Assembly (NCBI GenBank): GCA_010094045.1
Contig: ML986594.1
Span: 257,228-321,227 of the forward strand
DNA length: 64,000 bases
Direction: 5' to 3'
Origin: Lojkania enalia
Taxonomy: Eukaryota; Ascomycota; Dothideomycetes; Pleosporales
Below, piece by piece: positions 1 to 11,783 of the stretch. The notes under the pieces are model-generated. The model saw only the letters and a list, made by a program, of their open reading frames with translations, had not been told where the DNA came from and did not search any database. The position numbers were made by a program, and so were the translations under genes. The first letter of the stretch is position 1. Each line of letters begins with the position of its first letter.

Positions 1-666
1 ACTGCAGATGCCCCCTTCTCTTCCATGACCTTGCTGCGCCCTTTTGATGATATGTCTCCCATGCCGGAAACCAATCGTCTGAGAGTGATCTCCCACATCT
101 GCTCATCTTCGAGCCACCGGCATTGCTCGACGTCTGTATTGAGCTCAAATTTGTCGGTTATTTTGTATTGTTGGCAGACTTTGTGATAATATTGAACAAT
201 TTCGCGACCTGGTGGGTGGAATGAAGTCCAATTCGGATTCTGCGCAAAGGAAAATGAATAAAATATCGCAGGAACGTCACTAGGTACAAGATTAGCCTGG
301 TCGGAAATCAATCCTAATGTTGTTTGCGATGATTATGGAAAGTGCAGCTTCCTTTATCCTTCTGCTAGACGGTTGTGGCACACTCGTGAATATACACCGT
401 ATAGTCGCACACATGCGCGGAAAATTGTCAAGTGCTTTGAAGTAGACGGTTCGTACTTACCAAGCCACTCCGGGGTATCTATTAATCCACCACGTCCCAC
501 CTATACCGGACTGACGCTCAAAGATGCGAAACTGATCGAATCCAAGCTGTTCCTTCAGTTGACATGCCATGGCAATACCGGAAGCTCCAGCACCCACGAT
601 AACGATGGGATAGTAGGTATAGGCATTGTCATCATAGCCATTGATGCGCCGAATTGTTTCTACCAT
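1..666 (-). CDS. Baeyer-Villiger-type FAD/NADPH monooxygenase, N-terminal part, cut by window edge
   Basis: Flavin monooxygenases of this family insert or add one oxygen atom using FAD and NADPH, often in secondary or xenobiotic metabolism. Exon 1 is 461-666 and exon 2 is 1-279 and continues off the window; the intron 280-460 has a GTAAGT donor and a TAG acceptor. Residues 22-30 read VIVGAGASG, the FAD-binding GxGxxG Rossmann motif, followed by GIGGTWW near residues 54-60. Splicing restores the conserved RYPGVACDVP stretch, and exon 2 opens with YSFSFAQNPNW, also typical. About 161 residues are visible. The FxGxxxHTxxW fingerprint would lie off the window, so the split between Baeyer-Villiger enzymes and other flavin monooxygenases is not proven. 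The substrate cannot be read from this part. Confidence 0.85.
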
Positions 667-1849
667 TTTGAAACTAAAGAATATGAAGGCAATAATTGAG
701 AGTGGTGGTCAGAGAAAAAGGGCTGGGAAAAGAAGTACAGAGCTCCAGCAAACCTTTCTCGGCCGATTATTAGGAATTCGCGAGTGAGCGGGGCGCGGAT
801 GAATTAAACAGCTGATGGACGCCTGATCTACCTTAAGGCATGCGTTTGCTAATGGCTCTAAGGGGGCAATTGTTCGTCTCGGTGGCCTCGCAAGCCTGAC
901 TCCAGACGCGATTCCGCAGCTAGGACCCACTTGTTGAGGAACCTCGGTATGGCGCCTCGCCAAAAGCTAGAGGTGCCGGCTACCCCGCATACTCTGTCCT
1001 AGGAACGAACGAATGTAGGTGTGTACGAGGTTTTATTCTCGCGCGATTTCGAATCGGGCTAATCCACTATTTGGAAGAGAATGTAATTTTGCTATACGAA
1101 CCTTTATTATCTAGACCTCAAATGTCGGGGGCACCTTCTTTGGCGATAGGTTGTTAAAAAGAAAGGCTCTAATACCGGGACGTCCTGTTTTACAATACCT
1201 GTGAGCTCCGTACTAAATCTATCGTCTACTTGATGTCGCCTTAGTTGTAATATACTTGAGGTACACCTTATATCTGGAGAGTTTCAGGTTCCTGTAAAAG
1301 TCGGCATCCGCTGTGGTCTCTTTCAAGTCGATGGCTCTTATAACTTTTAGGCATTATCACGTCCCTAGAGGCTCTTGCAAGTGTCTGAGATTCTTCTCTC
1401 AACCATACGACCCCCATCTATGATCTCGCTGAGTCAGTCATCCGCGAAGCGCCTTTATTGGTTACTATGGTAGAGTACGAGATGCCGAAGCAAAAGTAAG
1501 AGGCATTAAAACTAAAGCAATCAAATTTATCGAAGTATTTCAAAGTAATAAAACGTCAAGTCTCCGTTGAGGGACCGTTGAGCGAACCAGAATAAGGGGT
1601 TGCGGACCTCCGAAGTAGAGGGGAAATGCTTTCACGTGACACCGCATCCGGAGGCCGCCTGCGCACAGACCAAAGCTTAGCCTAATCGCGAGCTTCGTCG
1701 TGAAGGCCATCTACCGAAGAAAAGAAAGCTTTATATCCACTGTAATGGCGCCATAAAGCTTCCTATATTACAGTTGTGCTCTACAATGCTTCAAATCTAC
1801 CAGAGAAGTAATCAAGAATAGGTTCTGAGAGGAGCCTCAACTCACCAAC
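667..1849. other. Intergenic stretch, no gene seen
   Basis: This is the divergent region between the monooxygenase and TFB4. Reading frames are short and show no recognisable family. From about 1080 to 1560 the DNA is TA-rich with frequent stops on both strands, which could be mutated repeat DNA. I see no tRNA or other RNA gene here. Confidence 0.5.
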
Positions 1850-3092
1850 ATGAACGCCATTGACGGCACTGATCGTCAGATCAAGACAGAAGAGGGTATG
1901 CCCGTAACATACAACTACACTGTATAATTTATAATCGAATCTGACATAATATCTTCAAAGTACCTCCTCCTTCCCTCCTAGCAATAGTCCTCGACACAAA
2001 CCCGCACGCGTGGGCCCACCTCTCTAGCACCCTCCCCCTCTCTTCCGCCGTCTCCGCCCTCCTCGTCTTCATAAACGCGCACCTTGCCTCCGGGAATGCA
2101 AATGCTATCGCCGTAATAGCATCTCACACCCACCGTGCCGCATTCCTATACCCCACACCATCCTCCCAAACCTCCAAATCAAATGCAAATGGAGATGTCG
2201 AGACGAACGGTGGCGAGAAAGGAAACGCAGCACTAGAGAACCCAAACAAGTACCGTCCCTTTGCGATAGTAGAGCAAGAAATATTGAACAATCTCAATTC
2301 CCTCTTAACCGAAACCCACGAATTACATCTCACCTCCACACCAACAACGCTCGTCGGCGGCGCACTATCGCTTGCTCTATCCTACATCGCCAAATCCACA
2401 CTCCTTGCCTCACCCGTCGATACCTTAGTTTCCGAGAATCCACTCTCCGCGCTTGCAGACTCGGAAACCATGCACGCCCAGCGCGTACCACTTACGAGCA
2501 GGATACTAATCGTCAGCGTCTCTGGCGATCTGGCGAACCAGTATATCCCTGTCATGAACAGCATCTTCGCCGCCCAGCGGAAGCGCATACCAATCGACAT
2601 CCTAAAGCTTGCCGGCGACACCGTGCTCCTCCAACAAGCGTCCGACGCCACAGGCGGCGTCTACGTGAAACCCGAGCGACCAGAAGGACTATTACAATAC
2701 TTGATGATGGCCTTCCTACCTGACGTGACCGCGCGGAGAAGTCTCGTTATGCCATCCGCAGGCGGTGTAGATTTCAGGGCTGCATGTTTCTGCCATCGGA
2801 AGGTCGTGGATATTGGATACGTGTGCAGTGTATGCTTGAGTAGTAAGCTACTCCATTCCCATGTATTTTGACCCACGGAAAAATAGCTGATGATTATCAA
2901 GTATTCTGCTCCCCAAATCTACCGGACAATCTCTGCCTCACCTGCAGCTCCTATCTTTCACTCCGTTCTGCACAAACTGCAACACCCGCCCTCATCCCTA
3001 GAAAGAAAAAGAAGAAGAAAAGGCATGGAGCAGATTCCGCTACACCTGGAGGTAGTACACCGGTAGGGTCAAGCACACCCTTGCATGGATAG
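1850..3092 (+). CDS. TFB4: TFIIH core subunit Tfb4 (p34)
   Basis: Tfb4/p34 is a structural subunit of TFIIH, used in RNA polymerase II initiation and nucleotide excision repair; it pairs with the Ssl1/p44 subunit in the nucleus. Exons are 1850-1895, 1961-2842 and 2902-3092, giving 372 residues. The introns start GTATGC and GTAAGC and both end in AAG. The von Willebrand A-like fold begins with LLAIVLDTNPHAW near residue 20 and continues through ILIVSVSGD and IPIDILKL. A C-terminal zinc-binding segment has CxC, CxxC and CxxC pairs (CFC, CSVC, CLTC). The last exon ends in a lysine-rich run (PRKKKKKKR), as in other fungal Tfb4 proteins. The first exon encodes only 15 residues, but its phase joins exactly to the conserved second exon, so the start is well supported. 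Confidence 0.93.
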
Positions 3093-3851
3093 CCAGCATG
3101 GGCATCATGTCACAGTAAACGAGAAATTACTGGAGATGGGAGTTTAAAGAGCAGATATGGAGTAGCTGTCCAATTGCGGTAAGCATCTCAAGTTTAAAAG
3201 AGGATGGATATGAATGTATTCCTAGCGAGCATTTTTCAGGAGTTATAGAGGGCATCAAGGCGAAAGACATGATATCGTGGTTGAAATTGAAGGCAACTTA
3301 CCATTTGATTACGCTTGGCTAGACCTGAAGGCAATGGGTAAGTTTCTATCACAGCATAATAAATAACACGCAAAATCTTGAGCAAGATATGTATTTCGAC
3401 CGATCGTTCATGTTAACGCCCTTTGCCATTCGTGCTCCCTTCATAACTCCGTGCTCATGCTCATCATCCGCTCCTGATGTACACTCATGATCGCATTTCG
3501 CATCGCCAAAAGCCCGTAAGCGCCAGTTCACCAAAACGAACGCCATGAAAATGCTCATATATGCATGTGGTAAAGAATATACATAGGCTTTGTAGGATGG
3601 AATGCCAGTGCCAGAAGAGGTCTAGGCCGCGGATACTCCGTGCATGCTTCCAGTGGAAATAGATTTTAGGGCCTAGGAAAAGGGTATCGAGATACATGGG
3701 AAAGGAAATAGAGATGCCGACATATTGGACAATAGTCCACGACAGCCGTTAGACAAGGGGGCTCGACTTGCAAGCTGGAGATTCGAAAGCAGCCGAGAAC
3801 GTGTTGTTCACCGTTCTGATAGCAAGAGAAGGTCCGCTTTCGCATGGATTA
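3093..3851. other. Convergent intergenic stretch, no gene seen
   Basis: This lies between the 3' ends of TFB4 (+) and the taspase gene (-). It holds only short frames without recognisable domains and presumably carries both 3' untranslated regions. Confidence 0.5.
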
Positions 3852-5937
3852 TCAGCGAGTACCAGTAGGGGCCTTCTTTTTCTTCCCGTGATACCGTAGC
3901 ATGCGACCACCCTGAGCGATTGAGCCATTGCCGTTGCTACGGGACATGGCAACCCTAGGTTTCGATTCATGAGAATGCATCGAAGCCATAGCAAAAGAAT
4001 CAGTGTTATGACCGAAATATAGGAACACACCATCGCGTGTCTTCTTGATAGCAAGAATACCGATGGCACCTGCAGAGTTGCTGTTCCTGACGCTGGGATG
4101 GCCCATGAATTCGTTTTCGATTACGGCTTTTAGCGCTTCATCCTCAGTGACCTCCTCGTACTCTCCGCCTTTGCCCTTTTTAACGCTCTGATACAAGCGC
4201 TCAGCGCACACCGTGGCAGCCATGGTGGTCGCAATATGCTCACCAGTTCCACTCGTAACAGTGGCAACGGTGATACGATCTGGATCATCTGGATTGATTG
4301 GCATAACAGCAGTGCCGACGCCGACGAGGGCTGCAGGTCCCACGCGTCCTCGATACTTCATGCCAATACCCCCAGAGGAGGCTGCGCAGGCGATATTGCC
4401 CCAAGCATCAACAGCAATTGCACCAACAGTGTCCGTGATATCATCATCTCTGTCGCGCGATAGCGGTAACAAAGGAGGGCGCTCGAGAGCAGATAGGGTG
4501 GGAGCTGTGCCACTGACCGGGTCCCTAGCAGCCTTTTCCGTGGACTGGGTCATATACAGTTGAGTTTCTGTAAGGGCTTCTGCATCGAGAGTATCGATCG
4601 CATGGGTAGGTATGGACCGAGCATCGGGGGCCTTCAGGGTCTTTCCGCTTGATTCTGAGTCCGAATCCCCAGACCCATCCCCGTAAGATTTCCGAGTAGA
4701 GGATTGTCGAACATCGTATTTCGGGTCATGTCTAGTGTCCCTCATTTCAGTATCTTCTGCAATGTAATCGCTCGTTACGTCTCGCAAAGCCCTGTAGTCC
4801 TTGAGTTTGGATAGCGTCGGGACTTTCTGTGTGCTATTGATGAAGGCATTTCGAGAAGATTCTGTTATTGTATGAGGCTGAACTACTGGAGGTTCCTGAA
4901 CTCGCTCAGAAAGTAAGGAGTCCGGTGTTGGGTCGCGTTCCTCACTCGGCCAAGAAGTCGTTGAGCCTTCAGAAACTGGATCGCTTGGGCCAGAAGGATC
5001 CGATTCAGTGATATGATTTTGATGTTCAACATCTAACATCTGATAATCATAGGACGGAGGTGAGGTCGACTGACTAAGGTTGGTGTAGCCTCCTAGAATA
5101 TTTCGTGTGTGCTGTTCACGCATATTTTGCTTGATGCTCTCTACTTCGGAAGCATTCGGCTCAATGGTGCGGATTCTCCAGCCAACAGGAGGATTATCGT
5201 CTTTCCTCGCCTTTCGCTCCGCAACTTTGAGATCAGACTTCCACCGAACCCACCTTTCTCGCGCTGCTGGTGAAACAAGTGCGTCGTGGGGCAGGATAGG
5301 AACGCCTATTTCAATAGCGAAATCCGTAGCTCCTTGCGAAACCAGAAGATTCGGTGGCACGCGGCGGAGAGTAAGCGTTTGCATTGTGTGATCAAGGACC
5401 AGCCGGGCAAGCGAAACGGGATTCTTGATCTCTGGTATGAACGTTAGCGGACGTCCAAAGCACCAAAAGGGGGGAGAGATGTACGGGCTACAGCGCCGAC
5501 GGCCCCACTGCGACCGAAATGGTCGACAATCGAGGCGTCACACTCAACCACTCCATCCATGGCGAGGTTGCTACCATAACCAGCGTTGGTGATCTCTCGA
5601 TCTTCTAGAACCTTCACTGCCAACTCAGCAGCATCGACAGCAGACCCGCCACTCTTGAGAATAAGCATGGCCATTTGGGCGGCGCTAAAGGCATAGTTAG
5701 TCACTTATCACATTTGCTATGCAGAATATTAGGAAAGGGTCAGGCTGAATTTGACACATACTCGCTACAGGCGTCCAAATGAATCCTCTCATTTTGGAAA
5801 CTATGATAACCGGCCCCTGCGTGGACATAGACGCAACACAGATGATCTGAGGGTGGACTCTGGCTGGCATTGCGTGTTGGCGGGTCGAGTTGCATTGCAC
5901 CATCAATAGCGGTAGACTGCCCCGTGGGTACCGACAT
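3852..5937 (-). CDS. Taspase / asparaginase-2 family N-terminal nucleophile (threonine) hydrolase
   Basis: Members are made as one chain that cleaves itself before a threonine, which then becomes the catalytic N-terminus. Taspase 1 cuts proteins after aspartate; its relatives hydrolyse asparagine. Exons are 5762-5937, 5485-5684 and 3852-5431 (651 residues); the introns are GTATGT...TTTAG and GTACAT...CCAG. The alpha part shows VYVHAGAGYHSF (about residues 37-48), SGGSAVDAAE and NAGYGSNL. The beta part starts at TVGAIAVDAWGN, with the likely nucleophile Thr near residue 460, followed by ASSGG. The ends of the protein follow the family, but roughly 200 residues before the nucleophile are polar and low in complexity (Ser, Asp, Glu, Thr). 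That makes the alpha part much longer than in human taspase. Taspase is favoured over plain asparaginase because of the IKNPVSLARLV and LVSQGA contexts. The substrate is unknown. Confidence 0.85.
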
Positions 5938-6951
5938 CCTCTTATGTTTTGGCGAGAAACGTCGGCGGAGGTCACGAAACCGCGGACCGAATTTATCCAG
6001 ATTTGTACGGACGCTTTAGTCTTGTATTGTAAGGTCAGGTTGGTGTAAGGACGTAGCTTAAGGCCTAGGGCAGTGCTCGAAGATGACTGACTCGGGATGT
6101 TGCCGAGACTCCACCGTGTGCCTACGAAGAGTAAACAGGATCGAGGATTGTTTTGTGAGCTGCTTGGCTTCCTAGCTACTAGACGGATTTCGTTGTAAAC
6201 AGTGAAGAGAGCTGTTGGAAGAAGTCTTGGCTCAAAGCGCAAAGCCCATCAAGGATACAAAGACTGTAATAGAAACCTGAGAGAATTAGAGGAGATCAAA
6301 GAGATGAACGGGAAGCTGAGGTGAATTGAGAAGCGGTGGGGTGTAGAGGACGCAAAAATGACAAATGAATGAAATGGCCGCCGGAGAACGCTGGCTCTAG
6401 CGAGCTAGAGGTGCGGGAACAATGAGAGTGGGGAAGAGTGTTTGGTGGACACTGTAGGGCGAGGTTAGTGAGAGAATGAGAAATTCTAGCCAGGTTGAAG
6501 AGTCAAGGCCGACTGCTCCTTCCTCCCCCAACCACTCGGAGGTCGATTGCCACCTGCGGTCACGTTACCCGGTTCATCAACCTCTAGGATGCACCTGGGT
6601 CTCAGATCAGCGGTGAAGAATCGTGTTGCATTACTAGCAATCGATAGGCTGAAGGCGTAGCATCGTGTTGTTTATCTTCATTGCATGTGTTTTTGGTTAG
6701 CGTAGCGAACCGAAGGCGAGAGACAAGGCTCGCTTCCGGTCCCAGCCCGCTCCGCCATTCCGCTGAAGCTTGGCAGAGCGCCGCGGGTGGAGCGGGGTTG
6801 CTGCGCCATTTCGAAGCCCACATCCACTGACCTCCGCCATCCCACTCTGACGAATCCACTTCTCCAGGCCATTCACCCCGATCTTCCCCTCCTTTGCGGA
6901 CACTCCTGAGCTGCTCCTGGCTTCCGGCTATCGCAGTGAGCAGGAGAAAAG
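5938..6951. other. Divergent promoter region between taspase and ARP3
   Basis: About 1 kb separates the two start codons. Frames such as the one at 5697-6242 (-) overlap the taspase first exon in a different frame and show no domain. The segment nearest ARP3 is pyrimidine-rich, like a fungal 5' leader. No RNA gene seen. Confidence 0.5.
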
Positions 6952-8488
6952 ATGGCGTCCCAAACCCCTGCCGTTGTCATGGACAAGTAAGCTACCTCGC
7001 AGCCTGAGGGCATTGGCGTGCACCTGGATACTGACAGCGCATTGCAGCGGTACGGGTTACTCGAAGCTTGGTTCGCTTCCTCTATAGAATCATGACACTT
7101 GCAGCGTCCTAATTCTTCCAGGTTTCGCCGGCAATGACTCTCCGTCTTTTGTTTTTCCCACCGCGATATCTACCAAGGGTCCAGCAGGCGGCGCTGGTGG
7201 TTCTGGCTCTGGACGGCCGGCGGTTGCAAACAAGCCCTCTTTTCTGACTGGTGGAGCTGGACCAAGTAGTCACCTATCTGCGAAGCGTGGTACCGAAGAC
7301 TTGGACTTCTTCATTGGCGACGAAGCCCTTACGGCAGCGGCGGGGCCTGGATATGGTGTCCACTACCCCATCAGACATGGACAAATAGACAACTGGGTTT
7401 GTAGAGTTATGGGCAATGTCAAAATGTGGAGTCTGATATTCAACAGGATCTTATGGAGCGCTTCTGGTCAAACTCGATATTCAAGTACCTCCGGGTCGAG
7501 CCTGAGGATCACTACTTCCTCCTCACTGAGCCTGTAAGCAACATACATCGCATTAGGAAGGCATTTGTTTCTAACTCCTAGACAGCCTCTTAATCCTCCT
7601 GAGAACCGTGAGAATACTGCCGAGATTATGTTCGAATCGTTCAACTGCGCTGGTCTGTACATCGCCGTGCAAGCAGTCCTCGCTCTTGCTGCCTCGTGGA
7701 CGAGCTCTAAAGTTCAAGATCGGTCTTTGACCGGTACCGTTATCGACTCCGGTGCTGGCGTTACTCACGTAATCCCTGTTGCTGAGGGCTATGTCATTGG
7801 ATCCTCGATCAAGAGCGTCCCGATAGCTGGTCGCGACATTACCAATTTCGTTCAATCGCTTCTCCGAGACAGGGGCGAGCCTGACTCGTCTCTCCATACG
7901 GCCGAGCGTATCAAGGAAGAATACTGCTACGTATCTCCGGATATCGTCAAGGAATTTTCGCGCTTCGATCGCGAGCCCGAAGATCGTTTCAAGAAGCACA
8001 CAGTCACATACTGGAATGGAAGGTCAGTGCAGGTAGACGTCGGATACGAGCGATTTTTGGCGCCTGAAATCTTCTTTAACCCCGAAATCTACTCGTCAGA
8101 TTTCCTAACGCCATTGCCCAACATCGTTGACACTGTTATCCAAACCTCGCCCATTGATGTGCGAAGGGGTCTTTATAAGAATATTGTCCTGTCTGGTGGT
8201 TCAACGCTGTATAAGGACTTTGGGAGACGTCTACAGCGTGACATTCGTCACCTCGTTGATGCAAGAATTAAAGCCTCGGAAGCCAGGAGCGGAGGCGCAA
8301 AGAGTGGAGGCTTGGACGTTCAGGTCATTACGCACAAGAGGCAACGGCACGGTCCCTGGTTCGGAGGTAGTTTGCTAGGTCAGACGCCAGAATTCAGAAG
8401 TTATTGCCACACAAAGGCAGAGTATGATGAGATTGGTCCGAGCATTGTTCGGCGGTTTGCGCTTTTGGGTGGGCCGGGTAGCACTTAG
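6952..8488 (+). CDS. ARP3: Actin-related protein 3 (Arp2/3 complex)
   Basis: Arp3 is one of the two actin-like subunits of the Arp2/3 complex, which nucleates branched actin filaments at endocytic patches. Exons are 6952-6986, 7048-7070, 7122-7396, 7447-7533 and 7586-8488, giving 440 residues. Early residues read [14 protein letters not shown], the actin-fold phosphate loop. Later parts include [39 protein letters not shown] and the C-terminal [13 protein letters not shown]. All exon phases agree. Exon 2 is only 23 nt and is followed by an intron with a weak GTTCGC donor. A Gly/Ser/Pro-rich insert ([15 protein letters not shown]) near residues 37-60 is a common Arp3-specific loop in fungi. 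The gene is divergent from the taspase gene and convergent with the F-box gene. Confidence 0.96.
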
Positions 8489-9407
8489 ACAGTCGATGGG
8501 TGGACTGATCTAAGACCTCAATGACAAATGTAAGGCGTGCTTTGGCAGGATAGAATATGACGATGGGGTCGAAAAGGTTATCTTAGCGAGAAGAAGTCGA
8601 ATGCAAATTTTTGAAAATGTTCATTTGAGTAGAATACCGGGCTTTCTCTTTCTTATCTTGGTATCGTTTACTCCTTTCTGCCTGGCCTTCTCACCTGCTT
8701 AGCTATGAACCATTAACTCCCTAGTTCACAGTATTCGAATTCAAGACCAACCGCTTCAAAGACAACACCTCGACTTGAAGGCCCCGAGCTGGTAAAGTAC
8801 TACAATCTTGTCAATCATACTCGCAGTCAACGAGATGAAGCCTATCTACGTTTCCACGATCCAAATACCTTAATTTAAATGATTTCCCCCGGATATCATC
8901 AAAGCAGACGCTATAGCAAAGGCATGCAACTTCGTCATTAGGACCTGTCTAACGCACAATTAATTTTTGGTTTTTATCGTTAACAATACCCGCTTTCAAT
9001 AAACTTCTTTTGTCTAGAAGAAAGTTATATAAATTCTGATGTTAATATAAAATAACCTATTCAACTACTTGATTTCTATGTATATCAGTAACAGAAGTAG
9101 AAACATTACTAGGAATAATGCATGTTCTTGTTGATGCTTGCCTGTAAACCCGTCCACTTGCGCCCAAGTAGTACGAAAGAAAACATAAATGCTCCACTAA
9201 TAAAATACCCAAACCCAGAGCTTCTCCACCCCAAAACTCCGCCCTTTCTCAATTTTCTGAGTTTGAAATCCCACATAGACGACGTACTAACGCCCTCCAA
9301 ACCCTAAATCAAACTTTCATCCGAACCACGAGCCTAAGCTATTCATACGTCGCACGAAGCGTATCCAACAACGCCTGTCTCTGACACTCCAGATCCAGTA
9401 CATTATT
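8489..9407. other. Convergent intergenic stretch, AT-rich centre
   Basis: This lies between the 3' ends of ARP3 and the F-box gene. Bases about 8870-9080 are AT-rich. A 55-codon minus-strand frame at 9109-9276 could encode a small membrane protein and is treated under findings; I do not call it a gene. Confidence 0.45.
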
Positions 9408-10865
9408 CTAAGAACACCTCCACCTCTCCATCTTCATCTTCGCCTTCTCCTCGCTCCCAGCCCACCACCAAATACTCCACCTCACCTTCTTCCACTCCCT
9501 TTCCCACACATTGTCAATAGCCTGTCTATCTGCTCTCGATTCAAACTTGAATTCCCCTAGACACCTCTCTTCCAGCCACCCCTCAACCGTATCTGGAATA
9601 TGGAATAGCATGCGCAAAGGCTGAGCAAGCACAAGTCCTGTGAGGGGTGCGCGGAGTGAGTTGCTGATCGACGCGCGTTGAATAATGTTGATCTTTGTGA
9701 TACATTCACGGAAGAGAGAGGATGTGTATTGCGAGGTACTGTTTGAACATCCGAGGTCATAGTCTGGGAAGAAATGAGGTGTGCGTGAGGGGTGAATATA
9801 TGTTTCCGTTGATCGAGATAGGTGAGCCGAAGGATAAGGATGCTTCCCTTGCAGCTCTCGGCGGACCATGAGCTCAATGAGATCTGGTGGTTGCAGGTAC
9901 GTTTGGCCGGCGAGGAGACAGAGTTGCAAGAATCGAGCTGAGTGCTCGGGCTCTTTGGAGAGGTCTGAGGAGTATGTGAATGGCAGTTTGGAACTATTTT
10001 GGTCGGCGAGAGCGGGAAGATGGAGTGGGAGGAGATGTTGGTACATGAATTGGTACATGGATAAAGTCTCTAGTTGGTCAAGTAGCGGATTTACTGCCTG
10101 TGACTTGAGCTGGTTCTTACACTCCTGTAGCAGCTTAAGTGGAACGTCAAAAGACGGTGAAGGATAGACGAAATGTGTAAGAATCCAGCGAACTTCGTTC
10201 ATCAACCAGATCGTGATTATTGCGGTGTAGAAGCGGCCTTCTTGGTCAGCGTCAAGATTTAAATAATTTTCCGTCGTGGACGAGAGGCGGACGTCTATAC
10301 CCCTAGGGGCATTGTCGCTGCAGTTTTGGATATTTTCGAAAGTCTTGGCAAACTCCTTTGGATGACCTGAGAAAGATACTGAGAGGTAGTCCTCTTCTTT
10401 CAACTCCCGCAGGAGCCACGTATCCCTAATGATGCGCAGGCCCTGCCATCGTGCTAAGATGTCGTATACCCGATTATCTGACAGCGCGTCGCCTAGGAAG
10501 TAGCTGTCATACAAATGGCTCCTGTCAGTGATTGCGCGTCCAAGCTGAAGCTCGTAAGTAGACATATTTGTGTTGTGCCATCCCCTAGCGTCAATCGTGG
10601 TGGGAAGCAATGGCATGCCTCCAGACTGGAAATACTGAACCAGGTCGTTATGCAGTTCCAGCATTCTACAAAGTTGAATGTCGAATCTATGGACGGGAGA
10701 GTGTCGTATGATTGAGCGCATGATTTCTAGATATGCCTTGTCATTCCGGATGGCTCCATAAGAGATTTTGCAAGTCCTAGCAAGATGGTGAACATCGTCG
10801 ATGCTCCCTAGGTGGTGGTAAATGATCTCAAGTAACTCCCGTGGGAGGTCTATTAGTCGAGCCAT
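9408..10865 (-). CDS. F-box protein, otherwise uncharacterised
   Basis: A single-exon frame of 485 residues. Residues about 4-43 fit an F-box (LIDLPRELLEIIYHHL, then a conserved LARTCK), the segment that binds Skp1 in SCF ubiquitin ligases. The remainder has no repeat type I recognise: no WD40 or leucine-rich repeats are evident. It contains several Trp-rich stretches near the C-terminus (WKKVRWSIWWWAG). Filamentous fungi have many such F-box proteins, and their substrates are mostly unknown. It is divergent from TAF10, with about 0.9 kb between the starts. The start is the first methionine and lies directly before the F-box. Confidence 0.8.
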   Translation of the reverse strand: MARLIDLPRELLEIIYHHLGSIDDVHHLARTCKISYGAIRNDKAYLEIMRSIIRHSPVHRFDIQLCRMLELHNDLVQYFQSGGMPLLPTTIDARGWHNTNMSTYELQLGRAITDRSHLYDSYFLGDALSDNRVYDILARWQGLRIIRDTWLLRELKEEDYLSVSFSGHPKEFAKTFENIQNCSDNAPRGIDVRLSSTTENYLNLDADQEGRFYTAIITIWLMNEVRWILTHFVYPSPSFDVPLKLLQECKNQLKSQAVNPLLDQLETLSMYQFMYQHLLPLHLPALADQNSSKLPFTYSSDLSKEPEHSARFLQLCLLAGQTYLQPPDLIELMVRRELQGKHPYPSAHLSRSTETYIHPSRTPHFFPDYDLGCSNSTSQYTSSLFRECITKINIIQRASISNSLRAPLTGLVLAQPLRMLFHIPDTVEGWLEERCLGEFKFESRADRQAIDNVWEREWKKVRWSIWWWAGSEEKAKMKMERWRCS

Positions 10866-11783
10866 CGGTGGTTATTTTCAACCGCTGAATGGCTGGCAGA
10901 AGAGATAGCGTGGTTTACCAGATTTGCTGTAAAAAAAACTGCTGGAAACAAGGTCTGTCACGTGGAGAGGCGGAAGCCCTGGTGCTTGTGGACATATGCG
11001 GAGATCCCCGGGCTTGAATAATAGATAACCACCAGTATTCTGATCTGCGAAATGATCTATTATATCCGCTGGTGTGTAGAAGAGGCGACCGTGAGTGACA
11101 AGAAATAGTGGACACAGATACCTGAGAGACTGAGGTGGGAGTGACCGAAAATGGGAAGTACATAAGAGAGTGCGAGAACTCAGATCGGTTCTCACGGAAA
11201 AGCAGCCCCCAAGTATAATCCACACAGTTTGAATCTCCTAAGAGGAGTACGGACCCTAACAAGAATTGCCGGCTGAGAATCGTCCCCCGCATGGACTGCT
11301 CCGTGACAAACCGTGAAGAGGTTTCTAGTAACTGGATCGACAATACTTGTTTCGCTTAGGTACGAATTCCAAGCACCGCATCTGCTTGGTGAGGTATAAG
11401 AAAGGACTGTGGGCAACTAGGTGCTGAGGGATACAGTGGAGTAGCGCCAGAGCATAAGATGGTCTAACATAAGACTGAAACGAATGTTGTTGGTTGCTGA
11501 AGTCCCTGTAAGCTTAGTGGCGTTGTATAGAATGCGGAGACCGCAAACGCTGCAACCTTGTGAAAGGGACCTAGCATGATGTCCACAGGAAAGGACTGGC
11601 GTATCCGTGGGAGAAGGCTGAGGTGAGCAAATAGTGAGTAGACCTAGCAGTGATTGGCTGACCGGTTAAACTTCGGCCATAATTGCTCGCTCACCGCGGC
11701 ATTGTCTGATGCTCATCACCGCTTCCCTAGGATATCTTCGTCACCCCGCTATTTAATCAACGGAACTATTCACGCACTGCAAC
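10866..11783. other. Divergent region between F-box gene and TAF10
   Basis: Overlapping minus-strand frames occur between 10878 and 11416, but they lie in three frames and show no domain, so I read them as chance. Just before TAF10 there is ordinary promoter and leader DNA. No RNA gene seen. Confidence 0.45.

Noticed and set aside
5697..6242. 181-codon minus-strand frame upstream of the taspase gene
   Set aside because: It overlaps taspase exon 1 in another frame; the taspase frame carries the conserved HAGAGYHSF motif and correct splice sites.
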